Positions 43,109-51,519 of a stretch of DNA of 64,000 nucleotides are shown here, in pieces; the stretch's first letter is position 1, and every line of letters begins with the position of its first letter. Location: positions 1,161,501-1,225,500 of the forward strand of contig NZ_JAWXYB010000018.1 in the NCBI RefSeq assembly GCF_033842475.1. The letters are read 5' to 3'. The DNA is from Acidiphilium acidophilum (lineage in GTDB: Bacteria; Pseudomonadota; Alphaproteobacteria; Acetobacterales; Acetobacteraceae). The notes beneath the pieces are model-generated. The model did no database searches. It was not told where the DNA came from and saw only the letters and a list, made by a program, of their open reading frames with translations. A program made the position numbers and the translations under genes.

Positions 43109-43957
43109 TCAGGGCAGGAAATCGAGTCCGATGTCGAGCACTCTGGTGCTGTGGGTGAGCCAGCCGGCGGAGATCAGGTCGACGCCGCATTCGGCGATGG
43201 CGGGGGCGGTTTGCGGTGTGATGCGGCCTGAGGCTTCGATAATGGCGGCGCGGTCGATCAGGGCGACGGCGTGGCGGAGGGTGGGGAGATCGAAATTGTC
43301 GAGCAGGAGTGCGTCGGCGCCGGCGCGGAGGGCTTCGGTGAGTTGATCGAGCGTGTCGATTTCGCATTCGATTTTGACGAGGTGGCCGGCAGCGGCGCGG
43401 GCGCGGGCGATGGCGGTGGCGACGCCGCCGGCGATGGCGATGTGGTTGTCCTTGATCAGGATCGCGTCGTCGAGGCCGAAGCGGTGGTTGGCGCCGCCGC
43501 CGCAGCGGACGGCGTATTTCTGCAGGGCGCGCAGGGTGGGGGTGGTTTTGCGGGTGCAGGTGATGCGCGCCCTGGTGTGGGCGATGGAGTGCGCGATGCC
43601 GCTGGTGGCGGTGGCGATGCCGGAGAGGGGGCCGAGGAAGTTCAGCGCCACGCGTTCGGCTGAGAGGATGGCGCGGGCGTCGCCTTCGATGGTGGCGATA
43701 ATATCACCGGGGTGGAGGGCGCTGCCGTCCGGCAGGAGGATATCGAGGGTGAGGCTGGGGTCGAGCAGGGTGAAGGCGAGGGCGGCGCAGTCGAGCCCGG
43801 CGACGATGCCGGGATCGCGGGCGACGAAGGCGACGCGGGCGCGGGTGGCGGCGGGAATGACGGCATCGGCGGTGATGTCGCCCGCGCGGCCGAGGTCTTC
43901 GAGGAGGGCGGCGCGGACGATGGGTTCGATCAGGATGCGGGGGAGCGGGGTGGTCAT
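43109..43957 (-). CDS. nadC: Nicotinate-nucleotide pyrophosphorylase (carboxylating)
   Basis: A 282-residue quinolinate phosphoribosyltransferase converting quinolinate and PRPP to nicotinate mononucleotide. Family blocks are [70 protein letters not shown] and [16 protein letters not shown]. The ATG lies in an ATGA overlap with the nadB stop. It is the third gene of nadA-nadB-nadC on the minus strand. Confidence 0.96.
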   Translation of the reverse strand: MTTPLPRILIEPIVRAALLEDLGRAGDITADAVIPAATRARVAFVARDPGIVAGLDCAALAFTLLDPSLTLDILLPDGSALHPGDIIATIEGDARAILSAERVALNFLGPLSGIATATSGIAHSIAHTRARITCTRKTTPTLRALQKYAVRCGGGANHRFGLDDAILIKDNHIAIAGGVATAIARARAAAGHLVKIECEIDTLDQLTEALRAGADALLLDNFDLPTLRHAVALIDRAAIIEASGRITPQTAPAIAECGVDLISAGWLTHSTRVLDIGLDFLP

Positions 43958-45393
43958 GCCGCGATCCGGTGGGGGCAGGCGGCGAGGGCTGCGGCGCGGG
44001 TGATGGTGGAGGGTGTTGCGGTGGCGGCGTGGGAGGGGTGGTCGGTGCGGGCGTGGGCGCCGCGGCTTTCGGTGCGGGCGCGGGCGGTGAGGGCGATCAT
44101 CAGGGCGAGCAGGGCGGCATCGTTGGTCGCGGCGGTGGGGGCGAGGCCAGCGATGGCCGTGGCGAGGCCCGAATCGGTGCGGAGCACGCCGAGATGGCGG
44201 CTCATGAGGTCGCGGATCGGGGCGGTGGCGCGGGTGGCTGGATGTGGGCGTGGCGGGATGGCGGCGGGTGTGGCGCGGGTGAGGGCGGCCATGGCGTGGC
44301 CTGCGGCTTCGCCCGTGACGCAGGCTTCGAGCAGGGAGTTGCTGGCGAGGCGGTTGGCGCCGTGCAGCCCGGTGCAGGCGGCTTCGCCGGCGGCGAACAG
44401 GCGGGGGATGGTGGTGGCACCCTGCGCGTCGGTCGCGATGCCGCCCATGTGGTAGTGGGCGAGCGGGCGGACCGGGATCGGGGTGGTGGCGGGGTCGATG
44501 CCGGCGGCTTTGCAGGCGGCATCGATGGTGGGGAATTTCGCGGCGAAGCGCGGGATCGAGGTGGCGCTAAGATAGGTGCGGTGGCCGGTGGCGAGGTGGT
44601 TGAAGACGGCGCGGGAGACGGCGTCGCGCGGGGCGAGTTCGGCGGTGAAGCGCTGGCCGGTTTCGTCGATCAGGGTCGCACCTTCGCCGCGCACGGCTTC
44701 GGAGATCAGGGGCATCGGGGTCTGGCCGGTGTCGAGCCCGGTGGGGTGGAACTGGATGAATTCGAGGTCGCGCAGGACGGCACCGGCACGGGCGGCTAGG
44801 GTGAGGCCGGTGCCGGTGGCGCCGGGCGGGTTGCTGGTGTGGTGGTAGAGCGCGCCGATGCCGCCGGTGGCGATCAGTACGGCACTGGATGCGAGGTAGG
44901 TGGGGGTGGCGCCGTGCGCGACCCATAATCCTGCGAGGATGCCGTCCGGGGCGTGGAGGGCGGTGACGCTGGTGTGTTCGCGGATGGTGACATGCGGGGC
45001 GGCGCGGACGGCGCGGGCGAGGGCGGTGGTGATGGCGAGGCCGGTGCGGTCCTGAACGTGGGCAATGCGGCGGTGGGAGTGGGCGGCTTCGAGACCGGGT
45101 GCGGGGTCGAAGGCGACGCCGAGGCGGCGCAGCGATGCGATGACGGCGGGGCCCTGGCTGATGATGCGGGCGACGGCTGCGGGATCGCAGAGACCGTCGC
45201 CGGCGGCGAGGGTGTCGGCGATGTGGCTCGCGATCGAGTCGTCGGGGAGGGTGGCGGCGGCGATGCCGCCTTGCGACCAGAGGCTGGCCGCACCGTGCTC
45301 CAGCGTGCCGGCGGTGAGGATGGTGACCGGTTCCGGCGCCATCGCGAGGGCGGCGGTGAGGCCGGCGATGCCGGCGCCGATGATGTGTTTCAT
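43954..45393 (-). CDS. nadB: L-aspartate oxidase
   Basis: A 479-residue FAD enzyme that oxidises aspartate to iminoaspartate for quinolinate synthesis. FAD-binding [15 protein letters not shown] is at the N-terminus. [48 protein letters not shown] and [45 protein letters not shown] are characteristic. The protein is shorter than E. coli NadB (540), mostly through a compact C-terminus. The ATG overlaps the nadA stop by four bases. A longer frame to 45696 is inside nadA. Confidence 0.95.
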   Translation of the reverse strand: MKHIIGAGIAGLTAALAMAPEPVTILTAGTLEHGAASLWSQGGIAAATLPDDSIASHIADTLAAGDGLCDPAAVARIISQGPAVIASLRRLGVAFDPAPGLEAAHSHRRIAHVQDRTGLAITTALARAVRAAPHVTIREHTSVTALHAPDGILAGLWVAHGATPTYLASSAVLIATGGIGALYHHTSNPPGATGTGLTLAARAGAVLRDLEFIQFHPTGLDTGQTPMPLISEAVRGEGATLIDETGQRFTAELAPRDAVSRAVFNHLATGHRTYLSATSIPRFAAKFPTIDAACKAAGIDPATTPIPVRPLAHYHMGGIATDAQGATTIPRLFAAGEAACTGLHGANRLASNSLLEACVTGEAAGHAMAALTRATPAAIPPRPHPATRATAPIRDLMSRHLGVLRTDSGLATAIAGLAPTAATNDAALLALMIALTARARTESRGAHARTDHPSHAATATPSTITRAAALAACPHRIAA

Positions 45394-46370
45394 GGAATTG
45401 CGAGCATCCGTTCGACCGGAATCCGGGCGCGGGCGAGGATGCCGGGGTCGAGGTCGATCGTTTCGGTCATGGTTTCGAGGGCGTGGCGGATGTTGGCGAG
45501 GGTGATGCGCTTCATGTGCGGGCAGAGGTTGCAGGGTTTGACGAATTCGGTGGCCGGATTGGCGGCGGCGATGTTGTCGGCCATCGAACACTCGGTGATC
45601 AGGGCGGCGCGGGCGGGGCGGTGTTCGGTGACGTAGGCGGCAAGGGCGGCGGTGGAACCTGAGAAATCGGACGCGGCGACCACGGGTTCGGGACATTCGG
45701 GATGGGCGAGGATCGTAACGCCGGGGTATTGGGCGCGGACCTGGGCGATATCTGCCTCCGTGAAGCGCTCGTGGACTTCGCAGGCGCCGGTCCAGGGGAT
45801 GATGGTGATTTCGGTTTCGCGCGCGGTGTTGGCCGCGAGAAACCGGTCCGGCAGCATGATGACGGTGGTGGTGCCGGCGGCGTGCGCGGCGTGTTCGACG
45901 ATGCGGCGGGCATTGGCGGAGGTGCAGCAGTAATCGACCTCCGCCTTTACCGCGGCGGAGGTGTTGACGTAGGCGATGATCGGGATGCCGGGGTGGGCGG
46001 CGCGCAGGGCGCGGATATCGGCGGGGGTGATGCTGTCGGCGAGGGAACAGCCGGCGCGGGAATCGGGGGTGAGGACGGTTTTGCCGGGGTTCAGGAGTTT
46101 CGCGGTTTCGGCCATGAAATGCACCCCGGCGACCACGATGACCGCAGCGCTGGTGGTGGTGGCTTCGCGCGCGAGGGCGAGGCTGTCGCCCACGATGTCG
46201 GCCACGGCGTGGTAGATTTCGGGGGTCTGGTAGTTATGGGCGAGGATGATGGCGTTGCGCGCGCGTTTGAGGGCGCGGATGGCGGTGACATCCTCGTGCA
46301 TCAATGCCCATTCGGCGGGCGGGATGTGGTGGGCGAGTTTGAGATAGGCGGGGTCGGCGAGCGCGTTCAT
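45390..46370 (-). CDS. nadA: Quinolinate synthase A
   Basis: A 326-residue [4Fe-4S] enzyme that condenses iminoaspartate with dihydroxyacetone phosphate. AIILAHNYQTPEIYHAVADIVGDSLALAR is the N-terminal signature. Cluster-type cysteines are in DYCCTSANA, CSLADS, TECSMADN and FVKPCNLCPHMKRI. It is first in nadABC on the minus strand. A palindromic operator lies 12-30 bases upstream of its ATG and overlaps the ribosome site. Confidence 0.96.
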   Translation of the reverse strand: MNALADPAYLKLAHHIPPAEWALMHEDVTAIRALKRARNAIILAHNYQTPEIYHAVADIVGDSLALAREATTTSAAVIVVAGVHFMAETAKLLNPGKTVLTPDSRAGCSLADSITPADIRALRAAHPGIPIIAYVNTSAAVKAEVDYCCTSANARRIVEHAAHAAGTTTVIMLPDRFLAANTARETEITIIPWTGACEVHERFTEADIAQVRAQYPGVTILAHPECPEPVVAASDFSGSTAALAAYVTEHRPARAALITECSMADNIAAANPATEFVKPCNLCPHMKRITLANIRHALETMTETIDLDPGILARARIPVERMLAIP

Positions 46371-46381
46371 GGGTCGGTCCT

Positions 46382-46400
46382 TATACTCGGAATGAGTATA
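46382..46400 (-). promoter_or_regulatory. NrtR-type operator (site 1)
   Basis: A perfect inverted repeat TATACTC-ggaat-GAGTATA lies 12-30 bases before the nadA start, next to the ribosome site. It is of the size and AT-rich TATAC half-site type described for NrtR operators upstream of nad genes, and an NrtR gene is adjacent. Regulator identity is inference. Confidence 0.75.
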
Positions 46401-46445
46401 TTTATGGCTCGATCTGCGGGGATATGTGCCGCTGATTGCGCTTTT

Positions 46446-46464
46446 TATATTAAGGCTGAGTATA
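46446..46464 (-). promoter_or_regulatory. Possible second NrtR site (imperfect)
   Basis: The half-site GAGTATA at 46458-46464 is paired with TATATTA at 46446-46452, with the same 5-base spacer. Only one half is perfect. It lies just past the end of nrtR and about 45 bases from site 1. Two sites would suit cooperative repression. Confidence 0.4.
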
Positions 46465-46470
46465 TCGAGG

Positions 46471-47364
46471 TCAAGGCCGGGCGAGCGGCAGGCGGGTGCC
46501 GGCTTCGGCGCGCTCGGTGCGGATGGCGGCGCGGAAGCGGTAGAGGCGGGCGGGACGGCCGGGGCCGGAGGCGAAGCTTTCGGTCTCTTCCAGCAGGGAT
46601 TGGCTCTCGATCAGGCGGCGGAAATTGGCTTTGTGCAGCGCGTGGCCGGCCAGGGCTTCGATGCAGCGTTGCAGATCGAGCAGGGTGAACAACTCGGGCA
46701 GGAGTTCGAACACGATCGGGCGGTATTTGATTTTGGCGCGCAGGCGGCTGATCGCGGTGGCGAGGATGCGGCGGTGATCGGCGGTCATGTGCAGGCCGGG
46801 GACGGGATCGCCGTGCGGCGGGCAGCCGTCGCGCTGGGCTTCGGGGACCAGGCCGGCTTCGTAGAGTAGCTCGTAGCGGGCGAGGGTGAGGTCTTCATTC
46901 CAGGGTGTGTCATCGAGCGCGAAGCAGCGGGCGGCGCGGGCGGCGCGGTCCGCGGTGGTGGCCCAGCGGGCGAGGCCGGGGGCGATGCGGGTTTCGATCA
47001 GGTCCGATGCGGTGCGGCGGTCTTCCCACGGGAAATAATCGTACCAGTCCTGCCAGGAGACGCGGCCGCCGAGCGGGGCGCGGGTTTCGGCGGTGAGGCC
47101 GAGATAGGAGATCGAGATACTGCGGCCGGCGCGGCTGCGATCGGTGTCGGCGAAGGTGTAGAGCTGTTCGATATGGCCGAGCGCGTGGCCAGTGTGGCGT
47201 TCGACCCAGCTGCGCAGGCCGGCCTGGAGCGAGCGGTGACCCGATTCGAGCGGGCCGGCGGGCAAGGCACTGCCGTCGAGCAGAGTGAGGAATCGGGGGG
47301 TGGCGGCGGTGACGGCGACCAGGACGGCGATGAGTTCGGCGTGGATCGGCTGCGCGCCGCTCAT
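46471..47364 (-). CDS. nrtR: NrtR family NUDIX-related transcriptional regulator of NAD synthesis
   Basis: A 297-residue regulator. The N-terminal half (about residues 5-140) has the NUDIX-like fold typical of NrtR (ALPAGPLESGHRSLQAGLRSWVERHTG), but the catalytic REUXEE glutamates are not there, so it should sense rather than hydrolyse ADP-ribose-type ligands. The C-terminal winged helix-turn-helix includes LRAKIKYRPIVFELLPELFTLLDLQ and CIEALAGHALHKANFRRLIE. It precedes nadABC on the same strand, and the palindromic operator between them fits negative control of NAD synthesis. Confidence 0.9.
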   Translation of the reverse strand: MSGAQPIHAELIAVLVAVTAATPRFLTLLDGSALPAGPLESGHRSLQAGLRSWVERHTGHALGHIEQLYTFADTDRSRAGRSISISYLGLTAETRAPLGGRVSWQDWYDYFPWEDRRTASDLIETRIAPGLARWATTADRAARAARCFALDDTPWNEDLTLARYELLYEAGLVPEAQRDGCPPHGDPVPGLHMTADHRRILATAISRLRAKIKYRPIVFELLPELFTLLDLQRCIEALAGHALHKANFRRLIESQSLLEETESFASGPGRPARLYRFRAAIRTERAEAGTRLPLARP

Positions 47365-47389
47365 CAGGGCTGGATCGTCTGAGCGTTAC

Positions 47390-48163
47390 TCATGGTTTCA
47401 TGATCCGATAGGCGATCCGGGCGTTCAGGCTGCGCGGGGTGAGGCGGGTGCCGATGGTCATCGCGGTGTTCATGGTGCCCGCGACGATGGTGGCGCGGCC
47501 TTTTGCGAGACCGTCGAGGCCGATCCGCGCGACATCGGCGCTGGTCATGGCGGAACGTTCGACGAAGGCGGATTTGGTCTGTTCGGCGACGTCGAAGAAT
47601 TCGGTGCGGGTGGTGCCTGGGCAGAGGACGCTGGTGCGGACGCCCTGGGCCGCGAGTTCGACGTCGAGCGCGTTGCCGAAGGAGAGGACATAGGCTTTGG
47701 TCGCGGCATAGACGGCGTAGAGCGGGACCGGCTGGAATGCGGCGGTGGAGGCGACCAGCATGATGCGGCCCCAGCCGCGCGATGTCATCGAGCGGGTGAA
47801 CAGATGGGTCAGATGGGTCAGGGCCGTGATGTTGACCGCGATCATCTGGGTGATTTTCGCCTCGTCGGTGGTGCTGAACGCACCGAAGGCGCCGAGGCCG
47901 GCATTGTTGATCAGGATGTCGGTGGCCGGGAATCGTTCGGCGAGGGCTGTGCGCGCGGCGGGGTCGGCAATGTCGGCGGGTGCGGTTTGAACGGTGACGC
48001 CGAACAGGCGGCATTCGGTGGCGAGGGCTTCGAGCCGGTCGGCGCGGCGGGCGGTGAGGATGAGGTCGGCGCCGCGCTGGGCGAGCTGGCGGGCGATGTC
48101 GGCCCCGATGCCGCTGGAGGCACCGGTCACGAGGGCGAGGCGGCCACGGAAATGGTCGGTCAT
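47390..48163 (-). CDS. Short-chain dehydrogenase/reductase
   Basis: A 257-residue classical SDR. The cofactor motif is VTGASSGIGADIARQLA (residues about 12-28). NNAG is present in ILINNAGLGAFGAF. The catalytic Ser/Tyr/Lys appear in MLVASTAAFQPVPLYAVYAATKAYV (Y-x3-K). Substrate is unknown; the C-terminal GTMNTAMTIGTRLTPRSLNARIAYRIMKP is the DltE/YMR226C-like type. It lies 25 bases upstream of nrtR on the same strand, but any functional link is open. Confidence 0.9.
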   Translation of the reverse strand: MTDHFRGRLALVTGASSGIGADIARQLAQRGADLILTARRADRLEALATECRLFGVTVQTAPADIADPAARTALAERFPATDILINNAGLGAFGAFSTTDEAKITQMIAVNITALTHLTHLFTRSMTSRGWGRIMLVASTAAFQPVPLYAVYAATKAYVLSFGNALDVELAAQGVRTSVLCPGTTRTEFFDVAEQTKSAFVERSAMTSADVARIGLDGLAKGRATIVAGTMNTAMTIGTRLTPRSLNARIAYRIMKP

Positions 48164-48261
48164 TGATTGGTCTCCATCAAGTCGCCATGATGGCAGGGCC
48201 GCGCGATCGGCGCAATTTGGCGTTGCGGTTCACGTGGGTGGAACATGGAGAAATACAGGTT

Positions 48262-48651
48262 ATGAAAATATCGGTTTACGCGGGGTTGATGGTCGCAGCG
48301 GCAACGCTCGGTATGCCGGGGGCGCGGGCGGCGACGTCCGGGACGGCGCTGGCGACGAAGGACATGACGCAGATGCTCGCGGCGATCGCGCATCCGGATT
48401 ATGCCAAATTCGTCGCACCGGCCTCGCCTGCGTTCAAGGCGAGTGTGGATTCGACGAAATTTGCGGCGCAGGCGCAGGCGATCGACAGCAAGATCCCGCT
48501 GGGCCAGCCCTATACGGTGAAGTTCGTCACCACGCAGAAGGTCGGCGCTTATCTGACCTATATTTTCGAGGTCACGCTCCATGACGGCGATCAGGTTCTG
48601 ACCGGGCTGACGCTGGAAAAGGGCGAGGTTGCCGGGTTTCATCTGCTCTGA
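48262..48651 (+). CDS. Small exported protein of unknown function
   Basis: A 129-residue protein with an N-terminal signal peptide (MKISVYAGLMVAAATLGMPGARA, cleavage likely after ARA). The mature part is a single globular domain of about 105 residues (TKDMTQMLAAIAHPDYAKFV, YTVKFVTTQKVGAYLTYIFEVTLHDGDQVLTGLTLEKGEVAGFHLL) with alternating beta strands. I do not recognise a family. The fold pattern resembles DUF3887/SnoaL-like domains. The ATG follows acaggt. It is divergent from the SDR gene. Confidence 0.65.
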   Translation: MKISVYAGLMVAAATLGMPGARAATSGTALATKDMTQMLAAIAHPDYAKFVAPASPAFKASVDSTKFAAQAQAIDSKIPLGQPYTVKFVTTQKVGAYLTYIFEVTLHDGDQVLTGLTLEKGEVAGFHLL

Positions 48652-48666
48652 GCGGAGGCGGCGGGA

Positions 48667-49224
48667 TCAGCCGCCGCCGGGCATCCAGAGGACGTCGGCG
48701 CGGCCATTGTCGTTGAGGTGGCGGGCGAGGATGAACATGACGTCCGACAGCCGGTTCAGGTAGCGGACATGGATCGGCGAGATCGGCTCGTCGGCGGCGA
48801 GGGCGACGAGGTCGCGCTCGGCCCGGCGGGCGATGGTGCGGGCGAGATGGGCGCGGGCGGCGGCTTCGGTGCCGCCGGGCAGGACGAAACTGCGGAGCGG
48901 TTCGATGGTTTCGTTGAGGTTTCCGGCGGCCTCGTCGAGCTTGGCCAGATACTCCTCGGTCAGGGCGGGGCCACGGCGCGCGGTGCCGGGGGTGGCGAGA
49001 TCGGCGCCGAGATCGAACAGATCGTTCTGGATGCGGGCGAGCAGAGCGTCGATTTCGGGGCGGTCGGCGCAGGTGACGCGCAGCGCGCCGATGGCGGTGT
49101 TGGTTTCATCCAGCGCGCCGAGAACCTGGATGCGGGGGTGATTTTTCGGCAGGCGCGAGCCATCCGCCAGCGAGGTTTCGCCGGTATCGCCGCCGCGGGT
49201 GACGATGCGATCGAGTCTGAGCAT
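48667..49224 (-). CDS. pduO: Cob(I)yrinic acid a,c-diamide adenosyltransferase (PduO type)
   Basis: A 185-residue ATP:corrinoid adenosyltransferase that makes adenosylcobalamin. The ATP loop is TRGGDTGETSLADGSRLPK (about residues 9-27), followed by PRIQVLGALDETNTAIG. The C-terminal RAERDLVALAADEPISPIHVRYLNRLSDVMFILARHLN is the helical signature of the PduO family. It lies 23 bases downstream of the CDF transporter gene on the same strand. No cob genes are in the window, so it may serve corrinoid salvage. Confidence 0.93.
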   Translation of the reverse strand: MLRLDRIVTRGGDTGETSLADGSRLPKNHPRIQVLGALDETNTAIGALRVTCADRPEIDALLARIQNDLFDLGADLATPGTARRGPALTEEYLAKLDEAAGNLNETIEPLRSFVLPGGTEAAARAHLARTIARRAERDLVALAADEPISPIHVRYLNRLSDVMFILARHLNDNGRADVLWMPGGG

Positions 49225-49247
49225 TCCGATGTCCTTCTGCCGGGCGG

Positions 49248-50183
49248 TCAGACGACGAGCACGCCCTGATGTTTAGCTTTGTGATCGGGTTCGACATGAA
49301 TGGTGATGATGACGCCGGGCATCTCTTCCTTCAGTGCCGCTTCGATCCGATCGCATATAAGGTGGGATTCGGAAACCGTCATCGTGCCGGGGACGACGAG
49401 GTGGAATTCGAGGAAGCTCGATCGTCCGGCCTGGCGCATCCGCATGTCGTGCGCCTCGATCGCGCCGATGGCGTGGGTGCCGACGAGGCTGCGGATGCGG
49501 GCGACGATGTCGGGCGGCGGCGCGCGGTCGAGCAGGAGGCTCAGCGAGTTGAGGATGGTGCGCCCGCCGATCACCGCGATCTGGATTGCGATGCCCACCG
49601 CGATCAGCGGATCGAGCAGGGGGATATCGGCGAGGATGGCGATGATCAGCCCGCCGACCACGCCGACCGTGGTGATCGCGTCGGCGACGAGGTGGGAGCG
49701 GTCGGCTTCAAGGGCCGGGAATTTTCGCGCGGCCCCCGAACGGGTCAGGACCACGGCCCAGATCACGTTGACGATGCCGCTGCTGGCGTTGAGCGCGAGG
49801 CCGAGAACCGGGCTGGCCGGGAGATGGGGGTCGCCGATGGTCTGGGCGGATTGTTCGAGGATCAGGACCGCCGCGAGCACGATCAGCCCGCCTTCCGCCA
49901 TCGCGCTCAGGAGTTCGGCCTTGGCGTGGCCGTAAGGGTGCTCGACATCGGCGGGCTTGGCCGCAGTGCGCAGGGCGACGATGACCATCAGGGCCGCGAA
50001 CACGTTGACTAGGGATTCCAGCGCGTCCGAATAGAGCGCCGCCGTGCCGCTGACATACCAGGCAGCGCCTTTGATGCCGAACACGATGAGGCCGACGACG
50101 AGGCTTCCGAAGGCGAATCGGAGCGGGGATGTCATTGGCGGGGCGGGAGTCCTTGGGGGTTTCGTGTGGTGATGATGTGACAT
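49248..50183 (-). CDS. Cation diffusion facilitator (CDF) family metal transporter
   Basis: A 311-residue protein with six membrane spans and a cytoplasmic CTD. Metal-site blocks are ALYSDALESLVNVFAAL (DxxxD in span 2), EHPYGHAKAELLSAM (the HxxxH-like loop) and LVADAITTVGVVGG in span 5. The cytosolic domain (about residues 215-311) includes HDMRMRQAGRSSFLEFHLVVPGTM. The start chosen gives a His-rich N-terminus, MSHHHHTKPPRTPAPP. ATG 50135 (MTSPLR) and TTG 50216 are alternatives. It probably exports Zn, Co, Fe or Mn. Confidence 0.9.
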   Translation of the reverse strand: MSHHHHTKPPRTPAPPMTSPLRFAFGSLVVGLIVFGIKGAAWYVSGTAALYSDALESLVNVFAALMVIVALRTAAKPADVEHPYGHAKAELLSAMAEGGLIVLAAVLILEQSAQTIGDPHLPASPVLGLALNASSGIVNVIWAVVLTRSGAARKFPALEADRSHLVADAITTVGVVGGLIIAILADIPLLDPLIAVGIAIQIAVIGGRTILNSLSLLLDRAPPPDIVARIRSLVGTHAIGAIEAHDMRMRQAGRSSFLEFHLVVPGTMTVSESHLICDRIEAALKEEMPGVIITIHVEPDHKAKHQGVLVV

Positions 50184-50212
50184 AACCCAGCGGCGGGGCG
50201 AATGCACCCCGG

Positions 50213-51505
50213 TCAACTGCGCGGGGGCGGCTCCTGGCCCTGCGGCAGCCAGACGTGGAAGGTGGTGCCGACCCGTTCGGTGCTTTCGATGAGCAGCCGG
50301 CCGCGATGGCGCGAGACGACATGTTTGACGATGGCAAGCCCGAGGCCGGTGCCGCCGATGGCGCGGGAGCGTCCTTTGTCGGCGCGGTAGAAGCGTTCGG
50401 TCAGACGCGGCAGATGCTCGCGCGCGATGCCCGGACCGTCATCGGCAATGCTGATCAGCAGACCGGGGGCGGGGTGGCCGGCGCTCGGGGTGGTGGCGAT
50501 GGTGGCGCGGATCGTGCCGCCGCCGTCGCTGTGCTTGAGGGCGCCGTACTTCACCGCGTTGTCGATCAGGTTGCCGAAGACCTGGGTGAGTTGGCCGGCA
50601 TCGCCGCGCACCGGCGGCAGCGGTTCGGGGATGTCGAGGGTGAGGGTGGTGCGCCCGTTGCGCAGGATCGGCTCCATGAAGGCGGCGACCTGACGCAGAA
50701 CGGCACCGATTTCGACCAGATCGACCGGGGGTTGATGCTCGGTCATTTCGATGCGGGACAGGCTGAGCAGATCCGCGATGATGCGTTGCATGCGTTCGGC
50801 CTGCTCGGCCATGATTTTCAGGAATCGCGGCAGGGCTTCGGCATCGCCCAGGGCGGGGCCGCGCAGGGTTTCGATGAAGCCGATCAGGCTGGTGAGCGGG
50901 GTGCGGAGTTCGTGGCTGGCATTGGCCACGAAATCGGCGCGCATCTGTTCGAGACCCCGCTCGTGGGTGCGGTCGGTCAGCAGGAGGTAGAGCGGACCCG
51001 CATCGCCGGGCGCGGTCGGGATGATGGTGACATCGACGTCGCGCGGCATCGGGGCGGCGAGGCTGAGTGTCGTGCGGATCGGCCCGTCGCTGGTTTCGGC
51101 GGCGGCCAGAGCGGTGCGCAGGACCGGGTGGCGCAGCAATGCGGATTCTTCGCCGCCATAGGCCGCCTGGGCTGCCGGGTTGCGCCACGCGATGCGGCGC
51201 GCGCCGACCGGGCCAGTGTAGCGGAACAGGGCGTCGGGCAGGCGTTCGAGCAGGATCTGGCTGGAGTGAGGCTGTTCGTGGGCCGGGTCCGAGACCAGCA
51301 TGGTGGCGGTGACGGGCGGGACGGTCGGTGGTGTGGGTTCCTGCCGGGCGATGAACAGGGCGCGTCCCGCCAGCCAGACGACCCAGATCAGCAGGCAGGC
51401 GAGACCATCGCGCCGACCGATCGCGCCGCTGGCGATCAGGCCGAGCAGCACGAGTCCGGGCGGTCCGATCGACCATGCGAGGGTGCTGAGGTGTCGGCGC
51501 GTCAT
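50213..51505 (-). CDS. PhoR-like sensor histidine kinase
   Basis: A 430-residue sensor kinase. Two N-terminal membrane helices (about residues 10-50) and a PAS-like segment (LERLPDALFRYTGP) precede the dimerisation/phosphoacceptor domain with the H-box FVANASHELRTPLTSLIGF. The ATP domain has the N-box QVFGNLIDNAVKYG, the G1 box SIADDGPGIAREHL, the F box ERFYRADKGRSRAIG and the G2 box GGTGLGLAIVKHVVSRH. No response regulator gene is next to it, unlike the usual phoB-phoR pairing. It starts 14 bases after the LpoA-like gene stop and is on the same strand. Confidence 0.92.
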   Translation of the reverse strand: MTRRHLSTLAWSIGPPGLVLLGLIASGAIGRRDGLACLLIWVVWLAGRALFIARQEPTPPTVPPVTATMLVSDPAHEQPHSSQILLERLPDALFRYTGPVGARRIAWRNPAAQAAYGGEESALLRHPVLRTALAAAETSDGPIRTTLSLAAPMPRDVDVTIIPTAPGDAGPLYLLLTDRTHERGLEQMRADFVANASHELRTPLTSLIGFIETLRGPALGDAEALPRFLKIMAEQAERMQRIIADLLSLSRIEMTEHQPPVDLVEIGAVLRQVAAFMEPILRNGRTTLTLDIPEPLPPVRGDAGQLTQVFGNLIDNAVKYGALKHSDGGGTIRATIATTPSAGHPAPGLLISIADDGPGIAREHLPRLTERFYRADKGRSRAIGGTGLGLAIVKHVVSRHRGRLLIESTERVGTTFHVWLPQGQEPPPRS

Positions 51506-51519
51506 GGCGATGCCGGGGA

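Noticed and set aside
43712-45636. Long Gly/Ala/Asp-rich plus-strand frames opposite nadC, nadB and nadA
   Set aside because: They mirror conserved minus-strand genes. The repetitive GGG/GAG composition reflects codon bias, not coding.
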